A DNA stretch of 64,000 nucleotides from Tautonia rosea (GTDB lineage Bacteria > Planctomycetota > Planctomycetia > Isosphaerales > Isosphaeraceae): positions 248,001 through 312,000 of the forward strand of contig NZ_JABBYO010000006.1 of the NCBI RefSeq assembly GCF_012958305.1, in the 5' to 3' direction. Positions 29,104 through 37,821 of the stretch are shown here, piece after piece (position 1 is the first letter of the stretch; every line of letters starts with the position of its first letter). Under the pieces are notes generated by a model. That model was given only the letters and a program-made list of their open reading frames with translations, did no database searches and was not told the DNA's origin. Position numbers and translations under genes: made by a program.

Positions 29104-29898
29104 TCACGGCAATCGCGTCGTCTGGCTCATCAAAGCGGCCAGGCGTCGCGGCGGCGCGGTGAACGTGGGGACCGTGATCGGCGTCTCCGCGATCAACTCG
29201 GCGGGGGTCAGAGATCGCCCCTCGATCGTCCCAAATCGGCACCCGGCCTCGTGGGCAATCACCGCCCCGGCGGCCAGGTCGTGCGCCTTTTCCCCCAGGT
29301 GGCAGACCGCGACCAGGCGACCAGAGGCCACCCAGACCAGCTCCGAGCAGCACGACCCCAAGTCCCTCAGCCGCCCGACCACGCTCCTCGGGTCAATCAC
29401 CCGCAAGGCATTGGTGCCGATGCACACGTTGTCCTGCTGATGGAAGCCGTCCTGATCCTCCGCGCTCTGGATCGGCTCGCCGTCTCGCCAGGCACCTCCC
29501 CCTCGGGTCGCCCAGTACAGCTCACCGAGCAAGGGCAGGGCGATGACCCCCAGCACCGGCTCTCCCCGGTCGATCAAGCCGATGCTCACGGCCCAGATCG
29601 GCAGGCCATGCACCAGGTTTCCCGTGCCGTCGATCGGGTCGATCGACCACCGCCTCGGCCCCGATCCCCCTTCGTTGGCATATTCCTCGCCCGTCAACAG
29701 ATCGTTCGGAAATTGGTCTCCCAGCCGGCTCCGAATGAGCAGCTCCAGGTCCCGATCAAGGTCGGTCACATAGCCGAGATTCGCCTCTTTCTCTTGTGGT
29801 CGGACCCGAGCGCATCGGCTGCGGGCAATCTCGGCCGTCTCCTGAGCAAGCGATTTCACAAACTCCAGTTCGACGGCATACGGGTCAGCGGGCGACAT
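29104..29898 (-). CDS. Inositol-monophosphatase family phosphatase
   Basis: A Mg-dependent sugar/inositol phosphatase. The 264-residue protein shows the metal-site motifs LTGEEY (Glu), WSIDPIDGTGNLVHG (the DPIDGTxN signature) and the C-terminal AHDLAAGAVIAHEAG (the family's WD.AAG motif, with His for Trp). Family members hydrolyse myo-inositol phosphates, fructose-1,6-bisphosphate, histidinol phosphate or PAP, and the substrate cannot be fixed here. An in-frame ATG 69 bp upstream would add a hydrophobic leader, but ATG 29898 matches family length. Confidence 0.9.
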   Translation of the reverse strand: MSPADPYAVELEFVKSLAQETAEIARSRCARVRPQEKEANLGYVTDLDRDLELLIRSRLGDQFPNDLLTGEEYANEGGSGPRRWSIDPIDGTGNLVHGLPIWAVSIGLIDRGEPVLGVIALPLLGELYWATRGGGAWRDGEPIQSAEDQDGFHQQDNVCIGTNALRVIDPRSVVGRLRDLGSCCSELVWVASGRLVAVCHLGEKAHDLAAGAVIAHEAGCRFGTIEGRSLTPAELIAETPITVPTFTAPPRRLAALMSQTTRLP

Positions 29899-29941
29899 GG
29901 GGATTCCGAAAGGGAGTGAGAGAATCAAAAGAAAAGACGCG

Positions 29942-30322
29942 TCAATCCATTCCGTTCCAGGTGTCATCCGGCTCAGGTTCCGTCCTTCGCTCGATCACCT
30001 TGAACGTCTCGCCCGGCAGGGCAGCGGGGCCTTCCCACTCGAAGGTCCGCATCGGCTGGCGAAGCCCCTTCGGCTCGTAATGCAGCAGACCCCGCCGATC
30101 GGCGCACGGCAGGCAGAGCCGTTCCTCGGGAGAGTAGAGAAACACCTCACCATCCGCCAGGCGATGATAGGCGTCATCTCCCGGCGCCATGCTGTGGCAG
30201 AATTCCCGCTCGCTGCCGATTTTCAGGCCAACCCGCCAGCCGGGCTCCCTCAAAAAGACGCGGGGGACCATCGGCTCCTCGGGGCCGTCTTCAGCGTTCG
30301 GAAGGTTCGGGTCGCGGATCAT
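29942..30322 (-). CDS. Small protein of unknown function coupled to the HTTM gene
   Basis: The 126-residue product has no signal peptide or membrane segment and no motif I recognise. It contains EFCHSMAPGDDAYHRLADGEVFLYSPEERLCLPC in the middle, with two Cys at the end. Its ATG overlaps the stop codon of the HTTM-DCC gene by one base (TGATG), a strong sign of translational coupling, so its role is probably tied to that membrane protein. Confidence 0.72.
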   Translation of the reverse strand: MIRDPNLPNAEDGPEEPMVPRVFLREPGWRVGLKIGSEREFCHSMAPGDDAYHRLADGEVFLYSPEERLCLPCADRRGLLHYEPKGLRQPMRTFEWEGPAALPGETFKVIERRTEPEPDDTWNGMD

Positions 30323-31749
30323 CAGCGGGCCCTCGGTTTCTCGGGTCGATTGGACGGCCTCGGGCTTCCTTTCTTCGAGTCGGCGCCTTTCGGCCGTGAT
30401 TCCCAGGCGGGGTCACGATGCCGACGCCTCGACACCGCCTCGTAAAGTGCCTGGCCCACGGCCGAAACACCCGGCAACCCGCCCATCAGTCCCAGTGGCC
30501 AGAGCAAGGGCACGCGGCGTGCCACCGCTACCACCGCCGGGAATCCCGACCGGACCCGATCGCCCGGCCCAACGCTGTGCACCGATTCCAGGCAGGCCCG
30601 CTCGTCCAGCAACGGATGCACCGTCTTCACATCCATTGTGGTCACGTCGATCCAATCGACCATCCGTCCCGGATCGGCCGCGCTGCCCATCGCCACCGAG
30701 GTCCGACACCGACCGCACGCCCCATCATACAGCACCGACAACGGTTCCGGCTTTGTCCCTGTCACGAGGCTTCGCAGCCAGGGGCCGGAGACAAACGCCA
30801 TGTTCGCCACGATCATCGCCAGAGCAAACTCGTACAGCCCCATCGTCACCGCGATCCCCAGGTGCAGGGCGATCGTCAGGCTAATCACCAGCGGTCGAAG
30901 CCGCTTCACCCACACCAGCACCGGATAAAGGATCTCCAGCCACAATGCGCCGTGCGAAAAGAGCATCAGGAGCATCGGCCAGCGCGCCAGCCAGGTCAGA
31001 TCGATCGGCCGGAACTCGGCATAGCCGAGCAGGCTCATGAACGCAAACCCTTCCCACCAGATCGGATGCTGCAGCTTCGCCAGCCCCGCCAATCCATAAA
31101 TGATGCAGAGATGCACCTGAATCAACCGCAGGCAGAGATTGGCCGCAATCGACCCCTTCGGCCGACCATCTCCGACCGGGCCCTCCAGCGGTGTCGCCGA
31201 TCGCCCTCGGTTCACCGCCTCCCTCGTCCCCTTCAACCGCTCGAAGAACCGATCGAGCGACACCGCCCGGCCGCTCGCCCCCGTCACCGCCAGGTACAAC
31301 GCCACCATCGAGGCCGCCTGATCGAACCCGAAGACCATCACCGGCGTCCGCCGCACCGTCGACACCACGATCAACCACGTCAAGACCGCCGTCGTCCGGC
31401 TCCACAGGCCGACCGTGAACAGGAGCAAGACCACCAGGCACCCGACATACGCCGGCACCAGCAGAGCATCAGGCACGATCGCCCAAAGCGACCACGTCCA
31501 GCGGTCCTGCTCCAGGTTTCGGAAGAAGCTCAGGGCCTCCGGATCGGCCCAGCCTCCCGATCCGAGAAAGGCGTGCAGATCCAGCCCCAGAATGGTGTAA
31601 TTCCAGAGCAAGAGCAGCCCCAGACCCAGGCGGATCAGGCCCACCGGCGTCGGGTCGGCCGGTCGAAACAGGAAGGTATTCCAGCCTCGGGCCGTCGCAC
31701 GGCCCAACTCGGCGAAATAGGCCGCCGGCCCGGTGATCAATCGTCGCAC
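30322..31749 (-). CDS. HTTM domain membrane protein fused to a DCC thiol-oxidoreductase-like domain
   Basis: The 475-residue protein has an N-terminal HTTM region (vitamin K-dependent gamma-carboxylase-like membrane domain, about residues 20-330, six or more membrane segments, including LRLIQVHLCIIYGLAGLAKL and EGFAFMSLLGY). A C-terminal DCC/DUF393 domain (about 340-440) carries VLYDGACGRCRTSV with its CGRC thiol pair. The tail is Lys/Arg/Pro-rich. It overlaps its upstream neighbour by 13 bp and its downstream neighbour by one base. Bacterial HTTM proteins are of uncertain chemistry; the CGRC motif suggests redox coupling. Confidence 0.87.
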   Translation of the reverse strand: MRRLITGPAAYFAELGRATARGWNTFLFRPADPTPVGLIRLGLGLLLLWNYTILGLDLHAFLGSGGWADPEALSFFRNLEQDRWTWSLWAIVPDALLVPAYVGCLVVLLLFTVGLWSRTTAVLTWLIVVSTVRRTPVMVFGFDQAASMVALYLAVTGASGRAVSLDRFFERLKGTREAVNRGRSATPLEGPVGDGRPKGSIAANLCLRLIQVHLCIIYGLAGLAKLQHPIWWEGFAFMSLLGYAEFRPIDLTWLARWPMLLMLFSHGALWLEILYPVLVWVKRLRPLVISLTIALHLGIAVTMGLYEFALAMIVANMAFVSGPWLRSLVTGTKPEPLSVLYDGACGRCRTSVAMGSAADPGRMVDWIDVTTMDVKTVHPLLDERACLESVHSVGPGDRVRSGFPAVVAVARRVPLLWPLGLMGGLPGVSAVGQALYEAVSRRRHRDPAWESRPKGADSKKGSPRPSNRPEKPRAR

Positions 31750-32339
31750 AGGTAGACTCCAATGCGCTGGCGATCGCCGTAATACCGCCGATCTTCTACG
31801 TCAATCGTCCGACCTTCCTCCGCCGCCTCCATCAACTCGTCCGGGCTCGGATTCAGGTGATCTTGCAGGAACAAGATCACCCGTCGACACCCCGGATTCT
31901 CCCGGCAGAGATGCCTGCCGTACGAAATCGCCCAACGGCTCCGGCTGTCTCCGGTCGCCGGGTCTCGGGGAGCTCGCCGCACTTCGTCGAACAGGTGATA
32001 CGCCAGCGCCAGTTGCCGCTGAAACCGCAAGCGAGGCCACATCGACCGATCCGGAATCCGAATTTCCTCCGACCGACCATCCTCGAATTCGAGCAGGGCC
32101 GTCACGATCGGCGTCGGCGGCGCCCCGGCCGTGTAGAAGCGATACGAGTATCCCAGATCGGCCACCCGGTAATACGGTCGGAACAGATCCGCCACCGCCT
32201 GTTGCAAGGCCGACGACGGCGGCGCCGCCAGGACCGCGGCCAGGACCGCCAGGCCATGCCAGATCACCAACGCCGACACCCCCAGCCTCGCCCAGCCGGG
32301 CCATTGCGGCTTGCCCGATCCAGCGTCTTGCTCCGCCAT
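31737..32339 (-). CDS. Single-pass membrane protein, partner of the HTTM protein
   Basis: The 200-residue protein has one hydrophobic segment (about residues 20-40, LGVSALVIWHGLAVLAAVLAA). A soluble region follows with YRVADLGYSYRFYTAGAPPTP and many charged residues, ending with two cysteine-containing blocks (HLCRENPGCRR and VYLCDD). I recall similar small proteins next to HTTM genes in other bacteria (memory, not checked). ATG 32339 has AGGAG upstream. Its 3' end overlaps the HTTM gene by 13 bp. Confidence 0.78.
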   Translation of the reverse strand: MAEQDAGSGKPQWPGWARLGVSALVIWHGLAVLAAVLAAPPSSALQQAVADLFRPYYRVADLGYSYRFYTAGAPPTPIVTALLEFEDGRSEEIRIPDRSMWPRLRFQRQLALAYHLFDEVRRAPRDPATGDSRSRWAISYGRHLCRENPGCRRVILFLQDHLNPSPDELMEAAEEGRTIDVEDRRYYGDRQRIGVYLCDD

Positions 32340-32755
32340 CACGTCGCTCCTGCCTCGCCCCTCGTCCACACCCTTCGAGATCGTCTCCTCCAGCTTACCC
32401 GATCCGTAGCGTGCCGACGTCCCCGACCAGCCCCAAACTCCAGAACCGCGAAGGAATCGGGAAACCAAACCTACTTTCCCGATTCGACCTCAATCCGCTA
32501 TTTTGCCAGAAAAAGGTTGCTCCGCGCGTTCCGGGAATTTAGAATCGCCAACGGAAGCCTCAGACTTTCCGCATTGGGCAGTTTGCATAAGCCGGGAAAT
32601 TCGTGAGTGGATGTCCTGGAACGCGGATTGCCTTAAGAATTCGGCCTCGTGTTGCTCACCGGTGAATCGCGTCACGAGCCCGACTGCCTCGATCTGATTG
32701 GCCCAATCGACTTCGACTTCTCCATCGTCTCGCAACCTCAGGGAGACACATCGCG
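32340..32755. other. 416-bp divergent intergenic region
   Basis: Between the HTTM operon and the Cys-Tyr protein gene. Nothing beyond presumed promoters could be read. Confidence 0.4.
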
Positions 32756-33493
32756 ATGCAGGGTACCATGGTCATGCTCCTGGCCCTCAGTGGGCTGGGC
32801 TGCCATCACTCGGTCCACCACACGCCGGTCTATGACGCCTGCTACAGCTCGTGCTACGGCGGATCGGTCGTCTACGACGCCTGCTACGACTCGTGCTACT
32901 CGGCCTGCTACGGTGGCGGCTTCACGCAAACCGCGTATGGCTCCTGCTACGACGCCTGCTACTCGTCCTGCTACGACGCTTGCTACACCGTCTCGCACAA
33001 GAAGCACGGGGGCCTGTTCTCCTGCTTCGGCGGCAAGGGGCTGTTCAAGGGCCTCTTTGGTCATAAGCACAAGCGAGCCGCGTGCTACGATTCGTGCTAT
33101 TCGTCGTGTTACGACGCCTGCTACTCAGCCTGCTACGGGCCGACCTATTACGATGCCTGCTACTCGGGCGTGATCCACGCGACCAGCTACGACATGCCGG
33201 TCTTTGGCACCTACACGCCGGCCGTGTCTCCGCAGGCGGCCTACGGCTCGCCTCAGGGGGTGATCATGACCACCCCGGGCAAGTCCTCGCCCCAGACCTA
33301 CGGCAGCGCGGCCCCGGCCGCTCCGGCTGAGCCCGCCCCCGCCGCTCCTGCGGAAGAACCTGCGCTTGAAGAACCGGCCATCGAGGCCGCTCCCCCGGCA
33401 GACGAACCCCCGGTTCCGACCGAGCCCCCCACTCCGCCGGTCGGAAACGACCTCGACTTCGGCGACCTGCCGATCGACGATCCGAATACTTGA
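32756..33493 (+). CDS. Cys-Tyr repeat protein, exported, unknown function
   Basis: The 245-residue protein has a short hydrophobic N-terminus (MVMLLALSGLGCHH; Cys16 may be lipidated, though the lipobox is imperfect). It then contains 15 Cys-Tyr dipeptides between residues 29 and 136, mostly in runs with a four-residue period (CYxxCYxxCY, where xx is DA, SS, DS or SA). A His/Lys/Gly-rich block (80-107) interrupts the runs. The C-terminal third is Ala/Pro/Glu-rich. AGGGAG precedes the ATG. The even spacing suggests disulfide ladders, metal binding or dityrosine cross-linking. I know of no named family. Confidence 0.82.
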   Translation: MQGTMVMLLALSGLGCHHSVHHTPVYDACYSSCYGGSVVYDACYDSCYSACYGGGFTQTAYGSCYDACYSSCYDACYTVSHKKHGGLFSCFGGKGLFKGLFGHKHKRAACYDSCYSSCYDACYSACYGPTYYDACYSGVIHATSYDMPVFGTYTPAVSPQAAYGSPQGVIMTTPGKSSPQTYGSAAPAAPAEPAPAAPAEEPALEEPAIEAAPPADEPPVPTEPPTPPVGNDLDFGDLPIDDPNT

Positions 33494-33504
33494 TCGGCCG
33501 ACTT

Positions 33505-33537
33505 CCTCGGGCCGGGCAATTGCGGCCCGACCCGAGG
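33505..33537 (+). terminator. Hairpin after the Cys-Tyr protein gene
   Basis: CCTCGGG (33505-33511) and CCCGAGG (33531-33537) form the outer stem and CGGGC (33513-33517) with GCCCG (33525-33529) the inner one, separated by a one-base mismatch. There is no T-run. Confidence 0.5.
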
Positions 33538-33724
33538 GAACGAGCCTCTGCAACGGCCCAGGTCGCCTCGGTTTCCGGGTGGCTCGGGCCGTTCGCCTGC
33601 GCAGCTTGGTCTTTACGAGGCACGTCGTTTTCGGGATAGATAGGTGTCTTGTGTCGGGGTCATCTCCTTACCGCTTGCCCAGGGCCCCGTGTTTGCCACC
33701 GGAGTCGTAAGGATTGGTCCCACG

Positions 33725-34585
33725 ATGGAATCGAATCAGCCCACCCTCCCGCAACTGCCCGACAACCCGAGGCTCCGGCTCGAGTGGCTGATGGAGACGC
33801 TCGGAGAGGCCAATAGTCGTCGGCTTGGTCTGTTTCGGATTCCCGAGGAGCTGGTCCTCTCGGTCGTCATGCCCGTGTACAACGAGAAGCGGACGATTCA
33901 CGAGATCCTCCGTCGCGTCCGGGAAACCCCCGTCACCAAGCAAATCATCCTCATCGACGACTGCTCCACCGACGGCACCCGAGAGCTGCTTCAGAGCTGG
34001 ACCGCCGAGGGAAGCGACCCCCAGCCCGACCTGCAGATCCTCTTTCACACTCAGAACCAGGGCAAAGGCGCAGCGCTTCGCACCGGATTCGCCCACGCCA
34101 CCGGCGACCTGGTCATCGTGCAGGATGCCGACCTCGAATACGACCCGGCCGAATACCCCCGGCTCATCCAGCCGATCGTCGACGGCCGCGCCGATGTCGT
34201 CTTCGGCTCCCGATTCATTGGTGAAACTCACCGTGTTCACCTCTTCTGGCACGCCGTGGCCAACCAGGGGCTCACCTTCCTGTCGAACATGTTCACCAAC
34301 CTGAACCTGACCGACATGGAGGTCTGCTACAAGGTCTTCCGGCGCGAGATCATTCAGGGGATCACCCTCAAGAGCGACCGCTTTGGCTTCGAGCCCGAGG
34401 TCACTGCCAAGGTCGCCCGCTTCCGCTTCCCGGCCGAGGGGGGTCGCCGCGGCCGCAAGTGCCGCATCTACGAAATCCCGGTCAGCTACCACGGCCGCAG
34501 CTTCGAGGAAGGCAAGCACATTCGCCCCCTCCGTGATGGCCTCCGGGCCCTTTACTGCATCCTCCGCTATGCCTTTGTCGATTGA
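33725..34585 (+). CDS. Glycosyltransferase family 2 (dolichyl-phosphate mannosyltransferase-like)
   Basis: Transfers a sugar from a nucleotide donor, probably onto a polyprenyl phosphate. The 286-residue protein has the GT2 blocks [18 protein letters not shown] (about 48-65), [42 protein letters not shown] with the DAD metal motif, and the RSFEEGKHI block near the end. No membrane domain follows, so it is a DPM1-like single-domain enzyme. ATG 33725 has AAGGA upstream. Confidence 0.92.
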   Translation: MESNQPTLPQLPDNPRLRLEWLMETLGEANSRRLGLFRIPEELVLSVVMPVYNEKRTIHEILRRVRETPVTKQIILIDDCSTDGTRELLQSWTAEGSDPQPDLQILFHTQNQGKGAALRTGFAHATGDLVIVQDADLEYDPAEYPRLIQPIVDGRADVVFGSRFIGETHRVHLFWHAVANQGLTFLSNMFTNLNLTDMEVCYKVFRREIIQGITLKSDRFGFEPEVTAKVARFRFPAEGGRRGRKCRIYEIPVSYHGRSFEEGKHIRPLRDGLRALYCILRYAFVD

Positions 34586-34778
34586 TCCGAAATTCTTCGG
34601 CGGAACTCTCCAACACTCGGCCCGAGTGTTGCCGTACTAGGGAGTATCGGCCTCGGCGGCGAAGACTTCGACCCGCCAGGGCGCCGATCGGAATCGTGGC
34701 CTCTTGCCGTTGCTTGCGGCAATCCGGCCCGACGCGATCTGACTGACACCCGATTCTCCCTTTTCGAGATTCACACCG

Positions 34779-35063
34779 ATGACCATGACTCGACTGATCG
34801 ACTGGATGAAGCTCTCCCCGATGCTCCTGGCCGCCGCCGTTCTCGCCGGCTGCGGTGCCCCTACCGACGAGGCCGCCCCGGTTGACGAGACCATCGGCGC
34901 CGAATCAAGCTTCGACGAAGGCGATGTTGTCGTCGATACGTACGACGCCGAAGCCGTCGAGCCTGCTCCGGACCCCGAGGTCGAAGCTCCCGTCACCGAG
35001 GAACCCGCCCCGGTGGAAGAAACCCCCGAGCCCGCCCCGGCCGAAGAACCCGCCACCCCCTGA
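34779..35063 (+). CDS. Small acidic lipoprotein
   Basis: The 94-residue protein has a signal peptide with a good lipobox (AAAVLAGC, Cys about residue 25). Its mature part is almost only Glu, Pro, Ala, Asp and Val, ending in repeated EEPAPVEETPEPAPAEEP. It is likely a disordered lipid-anchored surface protein of unknown role. A strong terminator follows at 35141. Confidence 0.8.
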   Translation: MTMTRLIDWMKLSPMLLAAAVLAGCGAPTDEAAPVDETIGAESSFDEGDVVVDTYDAEAVEPAPDPEVEAPVTEEPAPVEETPEPAPAEEPATP

Positions 35064-35140
35064 GGTCCGGGACTCCTCGATCGAGGCGAGCGCAACCCGC
35101 TCCTGAGTTCGCTCGGAGCGTTCTGTGTCTGAATCCTGCG

Positions 35141-35177
35141 AAACGGCCCTGGTTGAACAACCAGGGCCGTTTTTTTG
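35141..35177 (+). terminator. Rho-independent terminator
   Basis: A perfect 12-bp stem, AAACGGCCCTGG (35141-35152) and CCAGGGCCGTTT (35161-35172), with an 8-nt loop and a run of seven T running out of the stem. It ends the lipoprotein transcript. Confidence 0.93.
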
Positions 35178-35478
35178 CGCTCTTGCCCATCCTTACCATT
35201 TTGAGTGACTACGATGGCCTCTTTCTTCGATCATTTCCTTGGGAGCAGGCCGACCCTCGCCGCGATTCCCGGCGCTCGCGTTTTCCAACTCCAACGTGTG
35301 GGATTCTCCAATTCTCCCTTCCTCATCCTCTCCCTCTACCCGATCCCCGATCACGGTGGCCAGGATGTTTTGCTCTCCTCGGCCGAGCCACACCGTGATC
35401 CGAGCCCCGATGAGCTGACCCCCGTCGTTGCAACGCGATGTCATGGTGCTCCATTCCCCGGACCAACTCACCCCAATT

Positions 35479-35574
35479 CCCGAAACGAACCTGCGTATCG
35501 GGCACAACCTGTTTCTTGAAGATAGGTTCGGTCGATTCAAGTTCGCGCACCGAGCCGCGCACCCAGAGCGCACC
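35479..35574 (+). repeat. CCGAAACGAA/GCGCACC element, copy B1
   Basis: CCCGAAACGAAC at 35479-35490, then GCGCACCGAGCC at 35545 (66 nt start to start), GCGCACC at 35557 (+12) and at 35568 (+11). The interior carries CAAC and GTTTCTTGAA at the offsets where copy B2 has TAAC and GTTTCTCGAA. Confidence 0.75.
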
Positions 35575-35715
35575 CGTCCGGTTTTCCCGTCACTCACCGC
35601 CGCGACTTCGCTCCTCAAACCGATCGAGCGCCCTCTCGATCCCCCCGCCGAACTCCGATCGCCCGACCCGACTCGGCTCTACCGCTCGATCGAGTGCACG
35701 CCCGCGTGCTCAATT

Positions 35716-35811
35716 GCCGAAACGAACATGGATTTTCGGCCTAACTCGTTTCTCGAATTGCGATTCCGTTCGGCTGCTTCAGCGCACCGACCCGCGCACA
35801 CCCCGCGCACC
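35716..35811 (+). repeat. CCGAAACGAA/GCGCACC element, copy B2
   Basis: GCCGAAACGAAC at 35716-35727, GCGCACCGACCC at 35782 (66 nt), GCGCACA at 35794 (+12), GCGCACC at 35805 (+11). The 12 and 11 nt spacing is identical to B1. GAAACGA can pair with TCGTTTC inside this copy. Confidence 0.75.
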
Positions 35812-35896
35812 CCCAGGCCACGGGGCGGCCTCGTCGCTGCCCCACAACTCCAACAACGATCGGCAACAACGGCCGAAGGCCTCGGTGCGCACGATT

Positions 35897-35993
35897 CCCG
35901 AAACGAATGGGTGCTTGCGTCGCAAGTCTTGATTTTCGAATGGTTTCGATCAATATCGCTCGGCGCACCGAACCGAAGAACACTCCGCGCATC
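35897..35993 (+). repeat. CCGAAACGAA/GCGCACC element, copy B3
   Basis: CCCGAAACGAAT at 35897-35908, GCGCACCGAACC at 35963 (66 nt), and GCGCATC at 35987 (+24, where one box seems degenerate). The last box overlaps the stop codon of the minus-strand nitrilase-family gene by two bases. Confidence 0.68.
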
Positions 35994-37398
35994 ACGGCCC
36001 TTCGGCGGGGAGGCGTTCGGCATCGCTGGCGGGGCGATGGCGTTCGATCTTCGAGCGGAAGTCGCCCAGGCTGGGCCACTCAGTCGGCTGGTTCAGATCC
36101 ACTTCGGCGATGGCGACCGTTCCCCACTCCGTCGCCTGCTGAAGCACGCTGCCCGATCGGTCGTAGATGGCCGAGATCATCCAGTTCGAGGCGACATCCT
36201 CGTAGGTGCTGCTAATCACGAAGACGTGATTCTCGGCCGCTCGGGCCTCGGCCAGGTGCGGGTTACATCCCCAGACGGGCCAGGCGATGACCTCCGCCCC
36301 TTGGATCGTCAGTTGCCGGGCGACCTCGGGGAAGAAGCCGTCGTAGCAGATCATCAGCCCCACCTTGCCGAACCTCGTGTCGAAGACCGGATACTCCGAG
36401 CCCGGCATGATCCCCGCGTCCGACTCGCCGGGAGGGAGCGTCACCTTGCGGTATTTCCCGACCAGCTCTCCATCAGGTCCGATCAATGTGGCGACGTTGT
36501 AGATCAGGTGCCCGTCGCGCTCGACCAGGCCGGCCACAACGTACAGGTCGTGCTCACGGGCCATCCGGCCGAACGCCTCCGTCGAGGGGCCAGGAATCGG
36601 CTCGGCCACGTCCGCGAAGGAAAGCCCTGTGCCGTAGTAGGTCAGGGTTTCCGGCAAGACGACCAGATCGGCTCCTTGCCGTGCCGCCTCGGCGATCAAG
36701 GGCTCAAACTGGTCTCGCTTCGATTCGGGAGTCGAACCTTCCGACGGCCGGTGATGAATGGTCGCCAGTGTGACCCGACGAGGCGGAAGCGGCTCGACCT
36801 CCTCCATCGACACGGCACTCCACTCGACCTTCCCCCCTGGCGCCGGCCACCGCAGGCGAAGCTCGACCACGGCTTGGGTCGCCCCTCCAGGAGCTTGATA
36901 AGTCCCCGAGACCTCGGTCCAGCCCTCGGTGTCGGTCGGCCCGTCGGTCGGATGCTCGGCCTCGGCGGGGGGCTGTTTCCAGTGCCGGAGGAACCCCGAA
37001 ACGAGGGTCCCTCGATCATTGACCACCCGACGGCCCTCGTCATCCTGCCAGCGGATCATCACCACGGCACCGATCCGAGGAACCTGGACCCCCGAAACCC
37101 TCCGCAAGGCCCGGAAATGATACGACTTGCCCCCCTCGACCGGGATCGACGCCACCCAGGCGCCATCGAGCCCCGGTCGATCATCGGCCTCAATCACCAG
37201 GCGAGGAGCGTCTCCAGGGCCGCCGCCCGATTCCTGACGGAAGTCAGGGCGGATCTCATCTCTCGGCGCCTCGGGTTTCCAGACGATTTCGCTCGATCCC
37301 GCACCGACTCCGGCCCGAACCGAAGCCCAGGAGCAGAGCAGGGCTCCCCACATTCCCAGACCGACGACCAGCATCGAGCGCGACCGCAGGGCAATCAT
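35992..37398 (-). CDS. Secreted carbon-nitrogen hydrolase (nitrilase family)
   Basis: Hydrolyses a C-N bond of an amide or nitrile with a Glu-Lys-Cys triad. The 468-residue protein has a signal peptide ([29 protein letters not shown]) and an N-terminal beta-rich domain (about 45-215, carbohydrate-binding-like). The nitrilase domain follows with [11 protein letters not shown] (Glu), [10 protein letters not shown] (Lys) and [16 protein letters not shown] (Cys). Nitrilases are usually cytoplasmic, so the export signal plus extra N-terminal domain is uncommon. ATG 37398 begins the signal peptide; the frame is open further upstream. Confidence 0.88.
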   Translation of the reverse strand: MIALRSRSMLVVGLGMWGALLCSWASVRAGVGAGSSEIVWKPEAPRDEIRPDFRQESGGGPGDAPRLVIEADDRPGLDGAWVASIPVEGGKSYHFRALRRVSGVQVPRIGAVVMIRWQDDEGRRVVNDRGTLVSGFLRHWKQPPAEAEHPTDGPTDTEGWTEVSGTYQAPGGATQAVVELRLRWPAPGGKVEWSAVSMEEVEPLPPRRVTLATIHHRPSEGSTPESKRDQFEPLIAEAARQGADLVVLPETLTYYGTGLSFADVAEPIPGPSTEAFGRMAREHDLYVVAGLVERDGHLIYNVATLIGPDGELVGKYRKVTLPPGESDAGIMPGSEYPVFDTRFGKVGLMICYDGFFPEVARQLTIQGAEVIAWPVWGCNPHLAEARAAENHVFVISSTYEDVASNWMISAIYDRSGSVLQQATEWGTVAIAEVDLNQPTEWPSLGDFRSKIERHRPASDAERLPAEGP

Positions 37399-37504
37399 GG
37401 CGAGGGCCTCCCACCGGCCCGTCGACTTCCCGCCGACCAGAACCGGTCTTCCGAGGCTAACGCTCCCCCAAGCAGCCCCGCAAGTCACTGCCGGCCGCCG
37501 ATTG

Positions 37505-37696
37505 TCACCCGACCGGCTCAAACTCAAGGCCCAGCGCGAGCCGAGCGTCTTCGCCCACTCGCTCGATCGTCTCGACCGCTCGATCTTCGACCCGGTCGGT
37601 CACCTCGGCCATTTCCGGGAAGAACAGGATGGCACCGAGCACCAGCCCGAGACCCAGCAAGTGGATTCGAGGGTCTGCCAGCACACCAAGAATCAT
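37505..37696 (-). CDS. Small single-pass membrane protein
   Basis: The 63-residue product has one hydrophobic segment (about residues 10-27, [16 protein letters not shown]) and a charged tail. A strong GGAGGTGG seven bases before ATG 37696 supports translation. No family recognised. It lies between the nitrilase-family gene and the ATPase operon on the same strand. Confidence 0.7.
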   Translation of the reverse strand: MILGVLADPRIHLLGLGLVLGAILFFPEMAEVTDRVEDRAVETIERVGEDARLALGLEFEPVG

Positions 37697-37821
37697 GGTC
37701 CACCTCCACGCCGTCGTGGTCGTTACGTCTGCGAGAACCGAATCCCCTTGAGAATTCTAGGATCCGCATCCACGCACGGAAAGGGGAGGTGTTTCGATCG
37801 TACGATGGGAGCGGGCCGGGA

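Larger units (their letters stand above)
35178..35991. other. 814-bp gene-free interval carrying three repeat elements
   Basis: Lies between the lipoprotein terminator and the end of the convergent nitrilase-family gene. It holds three copies of the CCGAAACGAA/GCGCACC element (35479, 35716, 35897). Open frames cross it on both strands, but none resembles a protein. Confidence 0.6.

Noticed and set aside
27234-29162. A 642-codon plus-strand frame opposite cobL
   Set aside because: Antisense to a well-supported CbiE-CbiT gene; the product is Arg/Pro-rich without motifs.
30418-31755. A 445-codon His/Arg/Gln-rich frame opposite the HTTM gene
   Set aside because: Composition is an artefact of reading a hydrophobic gene in antisense; the HTTM gene on the minus strand is supported by membrane segments and the DCC motif.
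36990-37010. CCCGAAACGAGG in the nitrilase-family gene as another copy of the repeat element
   Set aside because: Lies in coding sequence, differs after CGA, and no GCGCACC box follows at about 66 nt.
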